NCBI RefSeq assembly: GCF_020520425.1
Contig: NC_079487.1
Coordinates: 79,613,141-79,677,140 of the forward strand
From: Spinacia oleracea
Taxonomy: Eukaryota; Streptophyta; Magnoliopsida; Caryophyllales; Amaranthaceae
DNA length: 64,000 nucleotides
Reading direction: 5' to 3'
Below, in pieces: positions 49,981 through 61,000 of this stretch (position 1 is the stretch's first letter; every line of letters starts with the position of its first letter). The notes below the pieces were generated by a model that ran no database searches, was not told the DNA's origin, and was given only the letters and a program-made list of their open reading frames with translations. The position numbers were made by a program, and so were the translations under genes.

Positions 49981-51385
49981 TTAAGGAAATAATGCCCTTG
50001 GTCCAAGTATGCATTTAATGATAAGTCTAATAAATGAGGTTCAGTATTAATTATGCAAGTTAATAATTCAGTGAGATCAAGTGAACTGTATGCCTAGCTA
50101 GAGGCCGCTTCAGTTCAAGTGGATTAATGATATTAATCCACAGCTTACTCTTGACTGAACCCGTAGGGTCACACAAATAGTACGTAAACGGATCAAGTAT
50201 TTAATGGCATTAAATACTCTATCTAATGAATATTCAGAATCGACGAATCTTGGCTTCAGTGGGAGCTGAGATCGTCAAAGGCAAGTAAATGAATAATCCG
50301 GAAACGATGATATTGCCGGAAACGGAAATATGGATCGTATCGGAAATATAAATATTATCCAAGTCGTAGATGTTGCCGGAAACGGAAACATGGTACGTAT
50401 CGGAAAATATTATCGGAAATAGAAATATTGCCGGAATCGGAAATATTGCCGGAAACGGAAATATTGTCAGAATCGGAAATATTATCGGAATCGGAAAATA
50501 ATTCCGGAAACGGAAATATTAAATATTTGTTCGAGACGGAAATTAATTTCGGAATCGGAAATGTTAAATATTGTTCGTTTCGGAAATGAATTCCGGAATC
50601 GAGAAATTAATCGGAAGCGCATCGTACGAATTAGCATCGGACGAGCTTGCTAGACGAAGGCCCAACACGAAGCCAGGACCGCGTCCAGCAAGGCAATAGC
50701 GCGCCACACACGCCCAGCCCAAGGCTACGCTAGGCCCACCGCAAGGCAGGCCTAGCGCGCGCCAAAGGGGCAGGCAGCTCGTGGGCTTCGTGGCCGAGTG
50801 GGCTGCGTCGCTCGGGCTTCGCGCGCGCGCGCATGGCGCCTTCGTGGGCTGCTGTGCGTACGTGTGTGTTTGTGTTCACATACGAAACCTAAAGCATATA
50901 GGATTCATTTGATGATTAAATTTCCTAATCCTAAAAGATAAATTAATTAATTAAAGAGTTATGCTAGGATTCTAATTTAATTAATTCGTATCCTAGTAGG
51001 ATTCGATTGCTTATTCCATGGCCTATAAATATGAGATCTAGGCTCATAATTTACAACGAGTTTTGAAGTATTCAAAGGTAAGAATTTGAGCAAAAATTCA
51101 GTCATACACTTGCCCATAACAACCGAATAATTTAGTACCTTAAGGGCGATTCTAGTTGGTCAATCTTAAGGCGGATCCGGACGTGCTGTGGACTTTCTAC
51201 GGAGGGACGACACTTGGAGTCCTAAAGACTTGTTCTTGTTCGGTTCGGGCGCAGCAAGGGAGGGCACGCTACAAAGAGTATGCATCCTAATTATGCTAAT
51301 TGTTATGTGGCAATTAATTTGGAATCCTGGCGTTTATGGTTTTTCCGCATGATTTATATTCTTTTATATGTATCATAACCTAACA
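49981..51385 (+). repeat. 3' LTR of copia element 1
   Basis: 1405 bp with the same array, GC block and TATA box (51024-51031) as the 5' LTR. Its first two bases are TT rather than TG, a post-insertion change. Confidence 0.93.
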
Positions 51386-51390
51386 AATAC

Positions 51391-53868
51391 CTGTTCAAGT
51401 ACATGAACAAGGGTCCAGATATGGCACTGGCAACAGTATAAGAAGCTACAGAAAATGAAATGCACGGAGGACATCAAGCCAATCGTGAACCACAAAGAGA
51501 TGAGATTAAATCTTATTTGCAATGCAGATACGTATCTGCTGCAGAAGCGTGTTGGAGAGTTTTTGGCTTCCCAATACAATATAAGTACCCCCGGTTCAAC
51601 GCTTAAGTTGTCACCTCGAGCAAGAGAAAACTGTAATGTTTGAAGATCACGAGTCCCTGGATCAAGTCCTAGAAGGAGTAGGACATGCAAACACTCCTCT
51701 CACCGGGTGGCTGGAAGCAAATAGGAAGTACCCAAATGCAAGAAAACTAACATACCATGAATTCCCAACTGATTGGGTATGGCAAAGGAAGGAAAAGAAA
51801 TGGAAAGGAAGAGACGAAGGGTTCAAAATAGGGAGGATATACTTTGTGCACCCAGCATCAGAGGAGCTTTACTACTTGCGTATGCTCCTTAATATAGTCA
51901 GAGGTTCAACAACCTTTGCGGAAATAAGAACGGTGAATGGCATAGAATTTGCCACATTCAAGGAAGCTTGCAATGCTTTGGGTCTTCTAGAAGGAGATAA
52001 TGAATGGCATCAAGCTTTACAAGATGCATCATCTTGGGCCCATGCCCCACAACTTAGAGAGTTATTCGTCACAATGTCAATTTTCTGTGAAGTATCAAAT
52101 CCCACTGACCTATGGGAGAAAAACTGGGAGCTCCTATCAGATGTTGTCCTATACCGGCAACGCAAAAGGTTTAATTCGCCCAACATTGTCCTGACGACTA
52201 ACCAGGTGCAAAACTATGCATTATATGAGATATAATTGATCCTTAACCGGAATAACAGGAGCCTCACAAACTACGCAAATATGCCATTCCCAGACATGTC
52301 TCTAGTGCAACAAACTTCAAACAGAATGATATTGGAAGAGCAAATGTTTGATATGGCCACGTTAGCAGAAGAAGCATCTAATCTAGAAGCAGGCCTAAAT
52401 CCAGAACAAAGCTCTGTGTACCGTCAGATACTCGACAATGTTGAGAACAGAACAGGGGGAGTATTCTTCATTTACGGCAGCGGAGGTACAGGGAAGACAT
52501 ATTTGTGGAGCACCTTAATTTCAAGGATTAGATCTCAAGGAGGTATAGTCATCGCAGTCGCCTCATCTGGAATTGCAGCACTATTACTTCACTGTGGAAG
52601 GACGGCACATTCACGCTTTAGCATCCCAATTAATTTGAATGAGAACTCATGTTGCAGAATAAGCTAAGGAGCTGACTTGGCATTTCTCCTCCAAAAAGCA
52701 ACACTCATAATATGGGATGAAGCTCCCATGGTCCACAGACATGCCTTTGAGGCAGTACGTGGACCGCTCTTTACGTGATATTATGCAAACAATTAACCAG
52801 GGCGCTGAAGACAAACCCTTTGGAGGAAAGACAGTGGTATTAGGAGGTGACTTCAGGAAAATATTACCAGTAGTTCCACGAAAAGGAAGACCAGATATAG
52901 TAGACGCATCTGTCAGTAGGTCGCCAACAATTTGGCCTCATTGCACCGTGTTCAAACTCACTACGAACATGAGACTGAGGGGAAGCACAACCACAATCGG
53001 AAAAGAACAAATGCAGGCTTTCAGCAAATGGGTACTAGATGTGGGCGATGGAAACATATCTTCCAGTGCTAAAAGCGGGGAAGATGAGGCTACTTGGATC
53101 CAAATACCAACTGACTTACTGGTAAAGGACCATGACGATAAAAAGGTCGCCCTTGTGGAAGAAATATACCCTGACCTTCTTCACAGGTACAAAGACATCA
53201 ACTACCTTTCTGAAAGGGCTATATTAGCGCCTAAAAACGAATGTGTGGATGAAATAAATAACTACATACTCTCGATGATCCCCGGCGAAGAAAGAGTATA
53301 TACAAGTGCTGATAGAGTAAGTCCCCTCACAAATAGAACCTCCATCGAAGAAGATCTATACCCAACAGAGTTCCTCAACACACTGCAGTTCCCTGGCATC
53401 CCAAATCATGAGATGCGACTAAAGGTAGATTGTCCAATAATCCTACTTAGAAACATCAATCAAGTTGAGGGATTATGCAATGGAACAAGGCTCATCATAA
53501 CGCGGCTGGAAGCAATTGTAATTGAAGCACAAGTGGTAACCGGAAAAAATGTAGGTCGCAGAGTCTCCATTCCGCGGGTAGAGATGACACCATCTAATCA
53601 CACACTGCCATTCACTATGAAGCGCAGACAATTCCCTGTCAAGGTATGTTTTGCAATGACAATAAATAAAAGTCAGGGTCAAACGTTCAACCGCGTAGGT
53701 GTGTATTTGCCAGAGCCTGTCTTTAGCCACGGACAACTCTATGTGGCCGTCTCCAGAGTCACATGTCGGTCTGGTCTCAAAATTTGTATAGGACGCCATG
53801 GAAACAACGTGGAAAATTGTTTAGAGACAAAGAATGAAGTGTATAGAGAAACTTTTAACAATGTTTAA
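51391..53868 (+). pseudogene. Helitron RepHel continued: second Rep tyrosine and PIF1-like helicase, decayed
   Basis: Directly after the TSD the Rep motif continues LFKYMNKGPDMALATV, with the second catalytic Tyr codon at 51400-51402. A stop follows at about 51439 and a shift near 51607. The linker region (RGSTTFAEIRTVNG, TFKEACNALGL) is typical of Helitron RepHel. The superfamily-1 helicase has Walker A GSGGTGKT (52476-52499), Walker B IIWDEAPM (about 52706), [10 protein letters not shown] and a C-terminal [11 protein letters not shown] and YVAVSRV (53741-53760). Stops at 52233 and 52665 and a +1 shift near 52755 break the frame. The last 383 codons (52717-53868) are open. The helicase would unwind DNA during rolling-circle transposition. 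Confidence 0.88.
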
Positions 53869-55460
53869 AATTAAAAACATAGGAAAGAACATATCCAGTG
53901 TTACCAAATAAAGACCATATCGGGCTGGAATTTTCATAAATATGTACATGGCCTATTGCTCATACATTGTGTAATGTTCTTTGACATCTATTCATTACTA
54001 TGATATTTGCATCCCATTACTTTTCACTGTGATTTTGAACCATTTTTAGGAAAACATCTTGCATCTGATTATAAAATTCAATGCTACAAACATTTTTCCT
54101 AATGCTTTCCTTTGGACATTTTTGCATTTTATACCGTAACAACTGTCAGTAGATCACTGTCATATGAGTTACTGAATTATTTACTTTGGTGATGAAAAAA
54201 AAAACAACTTCCTATATTTGCTATGTCCTGCATTTCATTTTCAACCCACTAAAACCATTACTTACCTCTGCAAGACAACAACTACTAACCCATTATACAA
54301 TGCATTTTCAGGAATACAAGGCCTGCAAGCAGAGGAAGACCCATCTTTTAAGTTCTGTGAACACTAACAAAAAACCAACGAGCAAAAACAGACCCCAAAG
54401 GTAAGCATACAACTCCTGGTATCCATAAGAGTATTTTACTATAATCACCTATTCTCACAAGTAAAACCAGTTGACTAAGAATCGGGTAAATATCACTTGT
54501 GTCCCCTTTACAAAATATTGGTACAACATACGTAATGCCATTAAGGAATTTAATCAATCTAAACAAAAATGCTTAGCGATACCGACAAATCGACGATGTG
54601 AGGAATTCATAATATTGTACACTGAAACGTGATCACAATGTAGCATAGTTTTGTAAATTGTGCAAAAGTGTGAATAGTTCCTTAATACAAAAATTAATGA
54701 TGGAAATTTTGCAGGTATCTGCGGTTGCATCTTCAGGAGCATTGCATATCTTTCATTGGTCCCAAGTATCCTACGCGTATAGACTGCTGCCTTTCCCAAG
54801 TTCCCTTTCCGTATCCTTTGATCACATCCTTCACTTGTGAATGATCTGTGCCATACAAATGCGGTTGCCGGCTACCCCAAGTTACATACATGTATTCTTT
54901 GCCCACATCTTTCACACTGTGGGTGATCGTTGGCATAGAGATGTGACTGAAGCTCTTCAGAAAATCAACGACCTTCACAATCAGGTATGTTTTGTACTGC
55001 ATTTAACAGATTGTAAAACACTGATGGTTTTCGTGTTAAGTCCTCCTTTCAGATAATAAAATGGACTATATATTAAATGACAAATTAACTACCTTAAATC
55101 AAATCACAAATAAAACAGCTAAGAAAACCAAAAAAACAGGCAGTAATGAAATACAAGCAATAAATAATGAAACTGAAAAAAAAAACAAACAAATGATATA
55201 GGTAACAAAATACAAAATAAATGGGTCAGTTACAATATTAAAAGGTAACATAAAATTCAAGGCTCAACAGTTAGAATTAACACCACCACAACTACAGTTA
55301 CAAACCGTCAAACCAGAAACCCAAATAATACACAAAATTAAAAATCACCTTGAATGACAAATTTAATACCCACTAGAATAAAACAACTATATAAAACCCA
55401 CCAAAACATCACTAAGAAACAGGAAGTCCAACAAACTCTTAAAATAGACGCTTTCCAGCC
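53869..55460 (+). other. Spacer between helicase and RPA genes of the Helitron
   Basis: Mostly AT-rich and non-coding. A short coding-like exon with donor GGTAAGC lies at about 54311-54400. A related pair of sequences with TTTGATCACATCCTTCAC and TTTGCCCACATCTTTCAC lies at about 54817 and 54898. I recognise no protein. Confidence 0.5.
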
Positions 55461-58002
55461 ATGTCAGGAGGAATCGCACCGCAAGACACACAGGTAAAAC
55501 AACTACACTACTCCATTTACTACAATGTACAATTATAATGTAATACTATCAAACAATGATGTTGTAGGATATGGAGGCCGCAAAGAACTACATTGCTGAA
55601 TTGGATACAACAAAAAGAGACCGGAGAATAACTGCACGAATAACCCGCATGTGGGAAGTGCGATACCAACCAACAAATCCAAACCCCGATACCATAGACA
55701 TGGTGCTCCTCGACGAACAGGTACATAACTGACTAAATTAGCTTTTCTTTAACAAAAATAAAAACTAACACATGAAAGTTGTAGGGTACACAAATACAAG
55801 CATTGATAAAGAAGGCATTAATCAATCACTTCAAGGAGAAGGTAACAGAAGGAAAGATATATACTCTCACTCATTTCAGTGTTGGAAAAAACACCCGATC
55901 ACGACTACAAGTAGAGAATGACTACATCACATGGTTCAATTCATTCACCTCGGTAACATTAGAAGAAGAAACTGTTGCCGCAATCCCGTTTCACAAATTC
56001 AACTTGTGTCCCATCGACCAACTAGCTAAACAATAAAGTTGACATACTCACAGGTAATATCAAAACACCCAAACTTACCTAAGTCGATTTGGTGGCTTAC
56101 TAAGTCAATTCACTAGAGTTAGATAACTCCCAATGGGTGCATGCTTTCAAGGGTTAAAGTACGAACAATAATAGTAGTAACTAATATAAATTTTTATTTA
56201 CTAATATGAATATTTTGGGATTCAGACAATATATTTCACCAACACACAGTTAAGCCGCGCAAACAAAAAAACAACAACATTAAATGAAAAAAAAAAACAG
56301 AAACCAACAGCTTCTTTGATTAACTTCCTACCACTGATGCAGAATTAATTGGACAACTTATTGGAGTAGAGAACAAAATCCACACATCAGATCATCGCCG
56401 AACGATCCACATGCAAGATGAAAGGTAAGGACTAAACAGAGGAAGCATACATACACAACAAACATAATAACAATATATGCAATGCCTTTACAATATATGC
56501 AATGCCTTGCTACAGGAAAAACAGTATTGCGGTAACGTTGTGGGGACCCCAAGCTGATCTGGTCCCAGATGACATACCAGACAATGGAGCACAACCACAG
56601 ATAGTAATAATCACAGCTACACGCTTAACAATGTTCAAAGGTAAACCCCTAGACAAACATATGACAACATCTAATTCAAACATGTACTCATAGCTAAACA
56701 TGTTGTTGCAGGGAACTATCAACTCAATTCCACAGGAGGAACTAAGATCTACATCAATCTAAACATCCTAGAAGTGGAACATTTCAAGAGAGAGTAAGAT
56801 ACCTTAAACACTACGCAATAGAAAAACAACAAAAACTACTCACGTTACTAATTATCACTTGTACCCTTTTAAAAAGCATGGTAGATGTCCCGCTACAAGA
56901 AATAGGTCGAATACAGGTCACCCAGCCAGAGAGCTTAGAGGAGGCGATGACCAAGAACCGAAAAACAATAACAGAACTACAACAACTATACATGGAGAGA
57001 GAAGAAAATGAGGTACGAACCTTCTTACTACATTACAAAAACTCACAAAACGGGAAAAAAAAACCACCATAACTTAACTTCACTACGCAAAACAACATGC
57101 AGGATTTGAAAAAAAACACCAAACAAAATTGAATAATCAATTTACACATGCAGGATTTGAAAACCACTTACACTTGCGTGGCAAAAATTTCATTCATCCA
57201 TGACGAAGAGTGTGGCTGGATGTACACTTCATGTAACAATTGCAAATCAAGGGTGGATGAGAACCAATACTGCAACAAATGTCAAGTAGTCCCAGAATTC
57301 CCCATCGATAGGTGGAGTATACAAACACAATGCCATTTTGCTATATTGTACCACAATCAAATCAAAATAACACATTTCAATTATTATAGGTACCGATTAA
57401 TTGCGACAATTGATGACGGGAACGCAACAATGACTGTGGGGATTTTTGACAAAGACGTGGAGAATCTAATTGGCAAACCAATAACATCAATGATGAAGAT
57501 TTATGAGCAGGTAACTCAACTCAACTAACCAAAACTCACTGCCTACCAAACTAAAATGAACAAAACAATAACTACAATGCAAAAACAGGAAAAGGGAGCG
57601 GAAAAGGTCTCAAAAGAGCTACAACAATGCATCGGGAAAAAATGTACACTCAAGCTCAAAGTTAACACCAAGGGATACATTCAAGAGCTAACTGCTATTA
57701 AGATCTTCCATGTGGAAACGGATGACAAAATAGTTGCAAAACGACAAGGGAAGGAGGTCCTAAAACAAATAAAAAAGGAAGGCGAGCCAAACAAGAAAGC
57801 CAAAATGATTGGGTAAGGAGCTTATCACAACAAATCCAAACTTATTTGTATACATGTAGGAAATATTCATATAATGTTTTACTAACATGTTACTAAAAAA
57901 AACAGGAACACTACAACAACAAAGGAGATAGCTACAACAAGCACAACCCCAACTACAAACCAAGAACCAATCAAGCTCACGGACGACGGACCAAAAACAT
58001 GA
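55461..58002 (+). pseudogene. Helitron RPA70-like single-strand-DNA-binding gene, multi-exon, decayed
   Basis: Exons with GT-AG borders can be followed: 55461-55493 (MSGGIAPQDTQ), 55568-55719, from 55785, about 56330-56424, about 56518-56640, from 56878, 57147-57311, 57390-57510, 57588-57812 and 57906-58002. Exon 2 holds DRRITARITRMWEVRYQP and the next exon HFSVGKNTRSRLQVENDY, the first OB fold. Exons near 56520-56690 give the second OB fold (NSIAVTLWGPQADLV). The zinc ribbon CNNC...CNKC (about 57235-57285) marks the RPA70 DNA-binding domain C. Plant Helitrons often carry such genes, probably to bind single-strand intermediates. One base is missing in exon 2 near 55680 and a shift lies near 56030, so it is probably not functional. 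The intron between IDR and YRLIATIDD (57312-57389) has no stop, so an unspliced reading looks open. Confidence 0.8.
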
Positions 58003-58563
58003 ATAATGACCCAAAGGAAAAAGGACAAACACAAATAAAAACATATTTCGTCTAACTAGAACAACTACACTTCTTACAACAACCAATGTCAGGATAATCA
58101 TGGACTTAATACAACTACTCCTGATTTCTAGAGAATTATTTGTTGTAGTTGGTTGATTAGTTGCCTTCATAAAATAAGTCCGGCGTCAATTCTGTTAGCC
58201 ATACAAATTGTACTATCATAAGGAAATTTTAAATCTGTCTATTGCATTACACTATCCATGTACTAATGACGAAAAAATTAAAAACACAAAATAATAGTAG
58301 CCTGACAAACACCTAAACCACAACCTTTGAATACAATACGCTTTCTAATCGCATAATGAAACACAACACCAAAGGCAAACAAAAAGATTAAACAAACCCC
58401 ACAACAACACCAAAAACAAAAACAATAAAAAAACAAACTCCAAACAACATATCAACAAACCAACAAAACCGTTCTCACGAGAATGAACCATCTACGGAGA
58501 AACAAACTAACAACAAAAATGAACAACCCATAGAACAAATCAAGAAAAACCCACATATAACAA
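58003..58563 (+). other. Helitron 3' non-coding tail
   Basis: Between the RPA-like stop and the terminal hairpin the sequence is A- and C-rich with no gene seen. It probably holds the RPA 3'UTR. Confidence 0.5.
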
Positions 58564-58593
58564 GCCCGTTCTTTGAGCGGGCCCAAAGACTAG
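58564..58593 (+). repeat. Helitron 3' terminus: hairpin plus CTAG
   Basis: GCCCG pairs with CGGGC around a 9-nt loop, then CCAAAGA and the terminal CTAG. This is the rolling-circle termination structure of Helitrons. T58594 is the host base. Confidence 0.88.
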
Positions 58594-59430
58594 TATAATT
58601 TAAATATAATTAATTATACGTAAAACTATATTAATAAACTTTATAAATATACGGGGGATTACAGGGTCGCGGTGCTTGCGGTGGTGGCTGACAAAAAAAA
58701 ACAACTACAATTAAGGAGGGCTAAACGAAGGGAGGAACGCAGACGAAAGAGAAAGAAAAGGAGAAGAGGAAGGAGAGAAGTTACTGGCGACGGTGAGTGA
58801 GAGAAATTGGTGACGTGCCGGCTGGGGGTGGCGGCGACGACAACTTGCGGTGGTTGCTGCAATTCAATGGCAGTGCTTAAGGAGAAAGAACGAAGCAAAG
58901 AGAGAGAAGAGAAAGGAGAACGAAAGGGAGGAGGGAGTTACCGGCGGTAAGGCTCGCCGGTGGTTGTGGCGGCGACGGCTGGGCAGCAGCAAGGGGCAGC
59001 GTCGAAGAGTGAGGGAGGCAAAGTTTTGAGGGTTCCTTGTTCCTTGTTACGTGAATAGTGAAGGGAGGGTTTGCTGAATTCTTTTGTTTCACGTGAAATA
59101 GAAAAGGGGAGGGAGGATTGTGTTTTGGGTTTTATTGTTTGGGCTTTGCAAAATGGGCTAGAATCAGGATTTAGTTTTAGGATTTCAATCCAAAATCGAT
59201 TAGGATCGTTTTCTAAATTCAATCGGTTTTCGTAATTCGATTTCTTTTCAACGTAAAATTCTAAAATTAATTTTGATTTCATTAATCATTAAAAAATTTC
59301 AAAATAATAAAATAAATATACGTTAATTATGTATTTATTTCTAAAATCCGTAAATTCTTATTTAAATATCATTAACTATACGTTAAAATATATAAATAAT
59401 GTTTCTAAATTTACGGGGGATTACACCTTC

Positions 59431-61000
59431 TAGGTAAGGATCTTTTTGCTTGGACTCCAATTGCTTTGGACTTTGAACATGCAATTACTACTTGAGTTAG
59501 AAGAGTTTTGATCGTATAAAAGTTCTTCAAAATAATCATACATAAAACTATGAGAAAGAGAAAATAATAGGAATAATAAATGTTGTGCTTTTTTTTTTGT
59601 GGTTAATCAATTGTGTTTTTTTTCCTCCTAAATGTATATCAAATTTTTAACTCATTATACAAGTGTAACTTAAAAAGTTCTTATAAGTAATAAGTGAACT
59701 GGTATACAAAGAAAATAGAGTTTTACACAAATCACGTAAACTACTTAAAGATTTAGTTCACCGATTGTTTGTCATCCAATTTTATTCAAACTATATATAA
59801 TCAAATTCATTAGTGAATTTGAATTGGAAAAAATAAACTCATATTATATGCAACATTCCAGACATCGTCCGAACCAGTGACTAGTTTAAAATATAAAAAC
59901 GTCATAGACACATCGCGTGCATAGACACTAATACACACCATAGTAGAGGAAGCATGAGGGAATATAATTGAAATGATTAATTTTCTCTTGAAGTCTATGG
60001 ATTTTAAAATTCGATGAAAATAATTGATTAAGTTTGTGAGTTTATGAGAAGAACTCTATAAAACTTGAGTTAGGCTCATTAATTATTTGTATTTGAGCTC
60101 AAACTCAAATTTTATAGAATTCATCTCGTAAACTAGCGAACTTAAGTGATTCACGACCATAAGAAATAAAGAGGTTAAAGATATGTTTGGTTCACCTAAA
60201 TTTGACTAAAACTAAGTTTGATCTAGAATTTTCTAAACTTTCTGGACTTATTTTGCTAAAAATAATTTATTTGTGTGTTAATTAAATTCCTAAAAGAAAC
60301 TTATTTTTGCTAAATTGAATGCGGAACTAATTTTTTCTGAAATGTTTGGTGTGAAGGTTAATAATTGAAACATAAGTTGAATACATTACAAGATGCTCAA
60401 GAGACTGATTGAGGGTAAAGCATCCACAAGACAGCAGGAATGAGCTACTAGTATGGAATTTGGCTGTTTGAAATCTGATTGAACCTGAGATCGCAATTAT
60501 TTTTATAACAAAGCTAAGCGTAGCACAAAGTTCTCTCAAATGCATTTCAATGTGTGGTTAACTTGCGATTATCAGAATCTGTTTGCATAAGATGATAAAT
60601 GCAAGCAGGGGGCGAGTACTCGTATTATGTATAGATAAGAGTATATATGTGTTGGTGTAGAAAAATATAAATCGAGATGTGTCTACACTCAACAGGAAAC
60701 AAGGTAACAGAATGCACCCCAATTATCGCTCTCAAACAACAAAGTATTGGCACACAATCCCCCTTTCATGAAGATCTTTTGCGATGACCAGATAATCCAC
60801 TGAGAGCTCGAACATACAGATACAACCCAGAAAAGGAGAGGAAAAAAAAACCTTTCACGTTCACCAAACTTTTCTTTGATTAAAATATTTCATTCTCCTA
60901 TCAAAATTTAATGCACCAAAACTCCACGAGTACAGATTTTCTAGATACGATTACGCAACTCAATAGCTATTAGTTCATAAAACAAGCAAGCAAAATTCTA
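59431..61000. other. Intergenic sequence right of the nest and 3' flank of UTP25
   Basis: AT-rich, with no gene or clear element recognised. The last few hundred bases before 61001 would hold the 3'UTR of the minus-strand UTP25 gene; I see no canonical AATAAA at a convincing distance. Confidence 0.45.

Larger units (their letters stand above)
30664..51385 (+). mobile_element. Ty1/copia LTR retrotransposon 1 (outer), TSD AATAC
   Basis: LTRs are at 30664-32070 and 49981-51385, ending in CATAACCTAACA. The TSD AATAC is at 30659-30663 and 51386-51390. A PBS-like TGGTATCACGAGC follows the 5' LTR and a purine-rich GACAAGTGGGAGAC precedes the 3' LTR. Domain order protease, integrase, RT, RNase H shows Ty1/copia. 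The nested element 32979-43434 interrupts its leader; without it the element is about 10.3 kb. LTRs differ by roughly 3 percent by eye, and the 3' LTR begins TT instead of TG. It sits inside the Helitron Rep gene in the same orientation. Confidence 0.95.
23501..58593 (+). mobile_element. Large Rep/helicase/RPA Helitron, split by two nested copia elements
   Basis: The 3' end is firm. A hairpin with stem GCCCG (58564-58568) and CGGGC (58578-58582) is followed by CCAAAGA and CTAG (58590-58593), then host T58594. The 5' end is inferred by aligning LTR B with LTR A: B continues to about A23500 and resumes at T58594, so the element starts about 23501 with CCTAGTATTTAAAA. It shows CC where TC is expected. 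Without the copia insertion it is about 14.4 kb. In order it holds a 3.3-kb non-coding 5' part, a short dsRBM-like frame, Rep, a PIF1-like helicase and an RPA70-like gene. All three genes are decayed, so it is a formerly autonomous plant-type Helitron. Confidence 0.85.
20834..58663. mobile_element. Solo LTR B, inserted into LTR A and split by the Helitron
   Basis: It begins TGTAACACCCCGACAATTC and ends ATACGGGGGATTACA, the same ends as LTR A. The TSD GGGTC is at 20829-20833 and 58664-58668. Its left part (20834 to about 23500) aligns with LTR A from end to end, by eye around 90 percent in the conserved blocks. Its right part (58594-58663) matches the end of A. Net length is about 2.74 kb, close to A, so this is a second solo LTR of the same family inserted in direct orientation. 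The segment 22700-23300 is GC-rich with long frames in both strands but no recognisable protein. Confidence 0.8.
18820..59425. mobile_element. Solo LTR A (outermost level of the nest), split by all inner elements
   Basis: The left end is TGTAACACCCCGACAATTC and the right end is TTTACGGGGGATTACA. This gives TG...CA termini with short inverted TGTAA(C/T)-CCCC ends. The 5-bp TSD CCTTC lies at 18815-18819 and 59426-59430. After removing the insertion at 20834-58668 the element is about 2.77 kb, has no internal coding region and no second LTR, so it reads as a solo LTR. Long LTRs with these ends are typical of Ty3/gypsy elements; the lineage is inferred. Its transcriptional orientation is unclear. 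It contains a minus-strand frame shared with LTR B and a hairpin at 19151-19204. Confidence 0.8.

Noticed and set aside
18820-59425. Reading A and B as the two LTRs of one large retrotransposon
   Set aside because: Each left copy has its own right end and its own TSD (CCTTC and GGGTC), so they are two separate nested solo LTRs.
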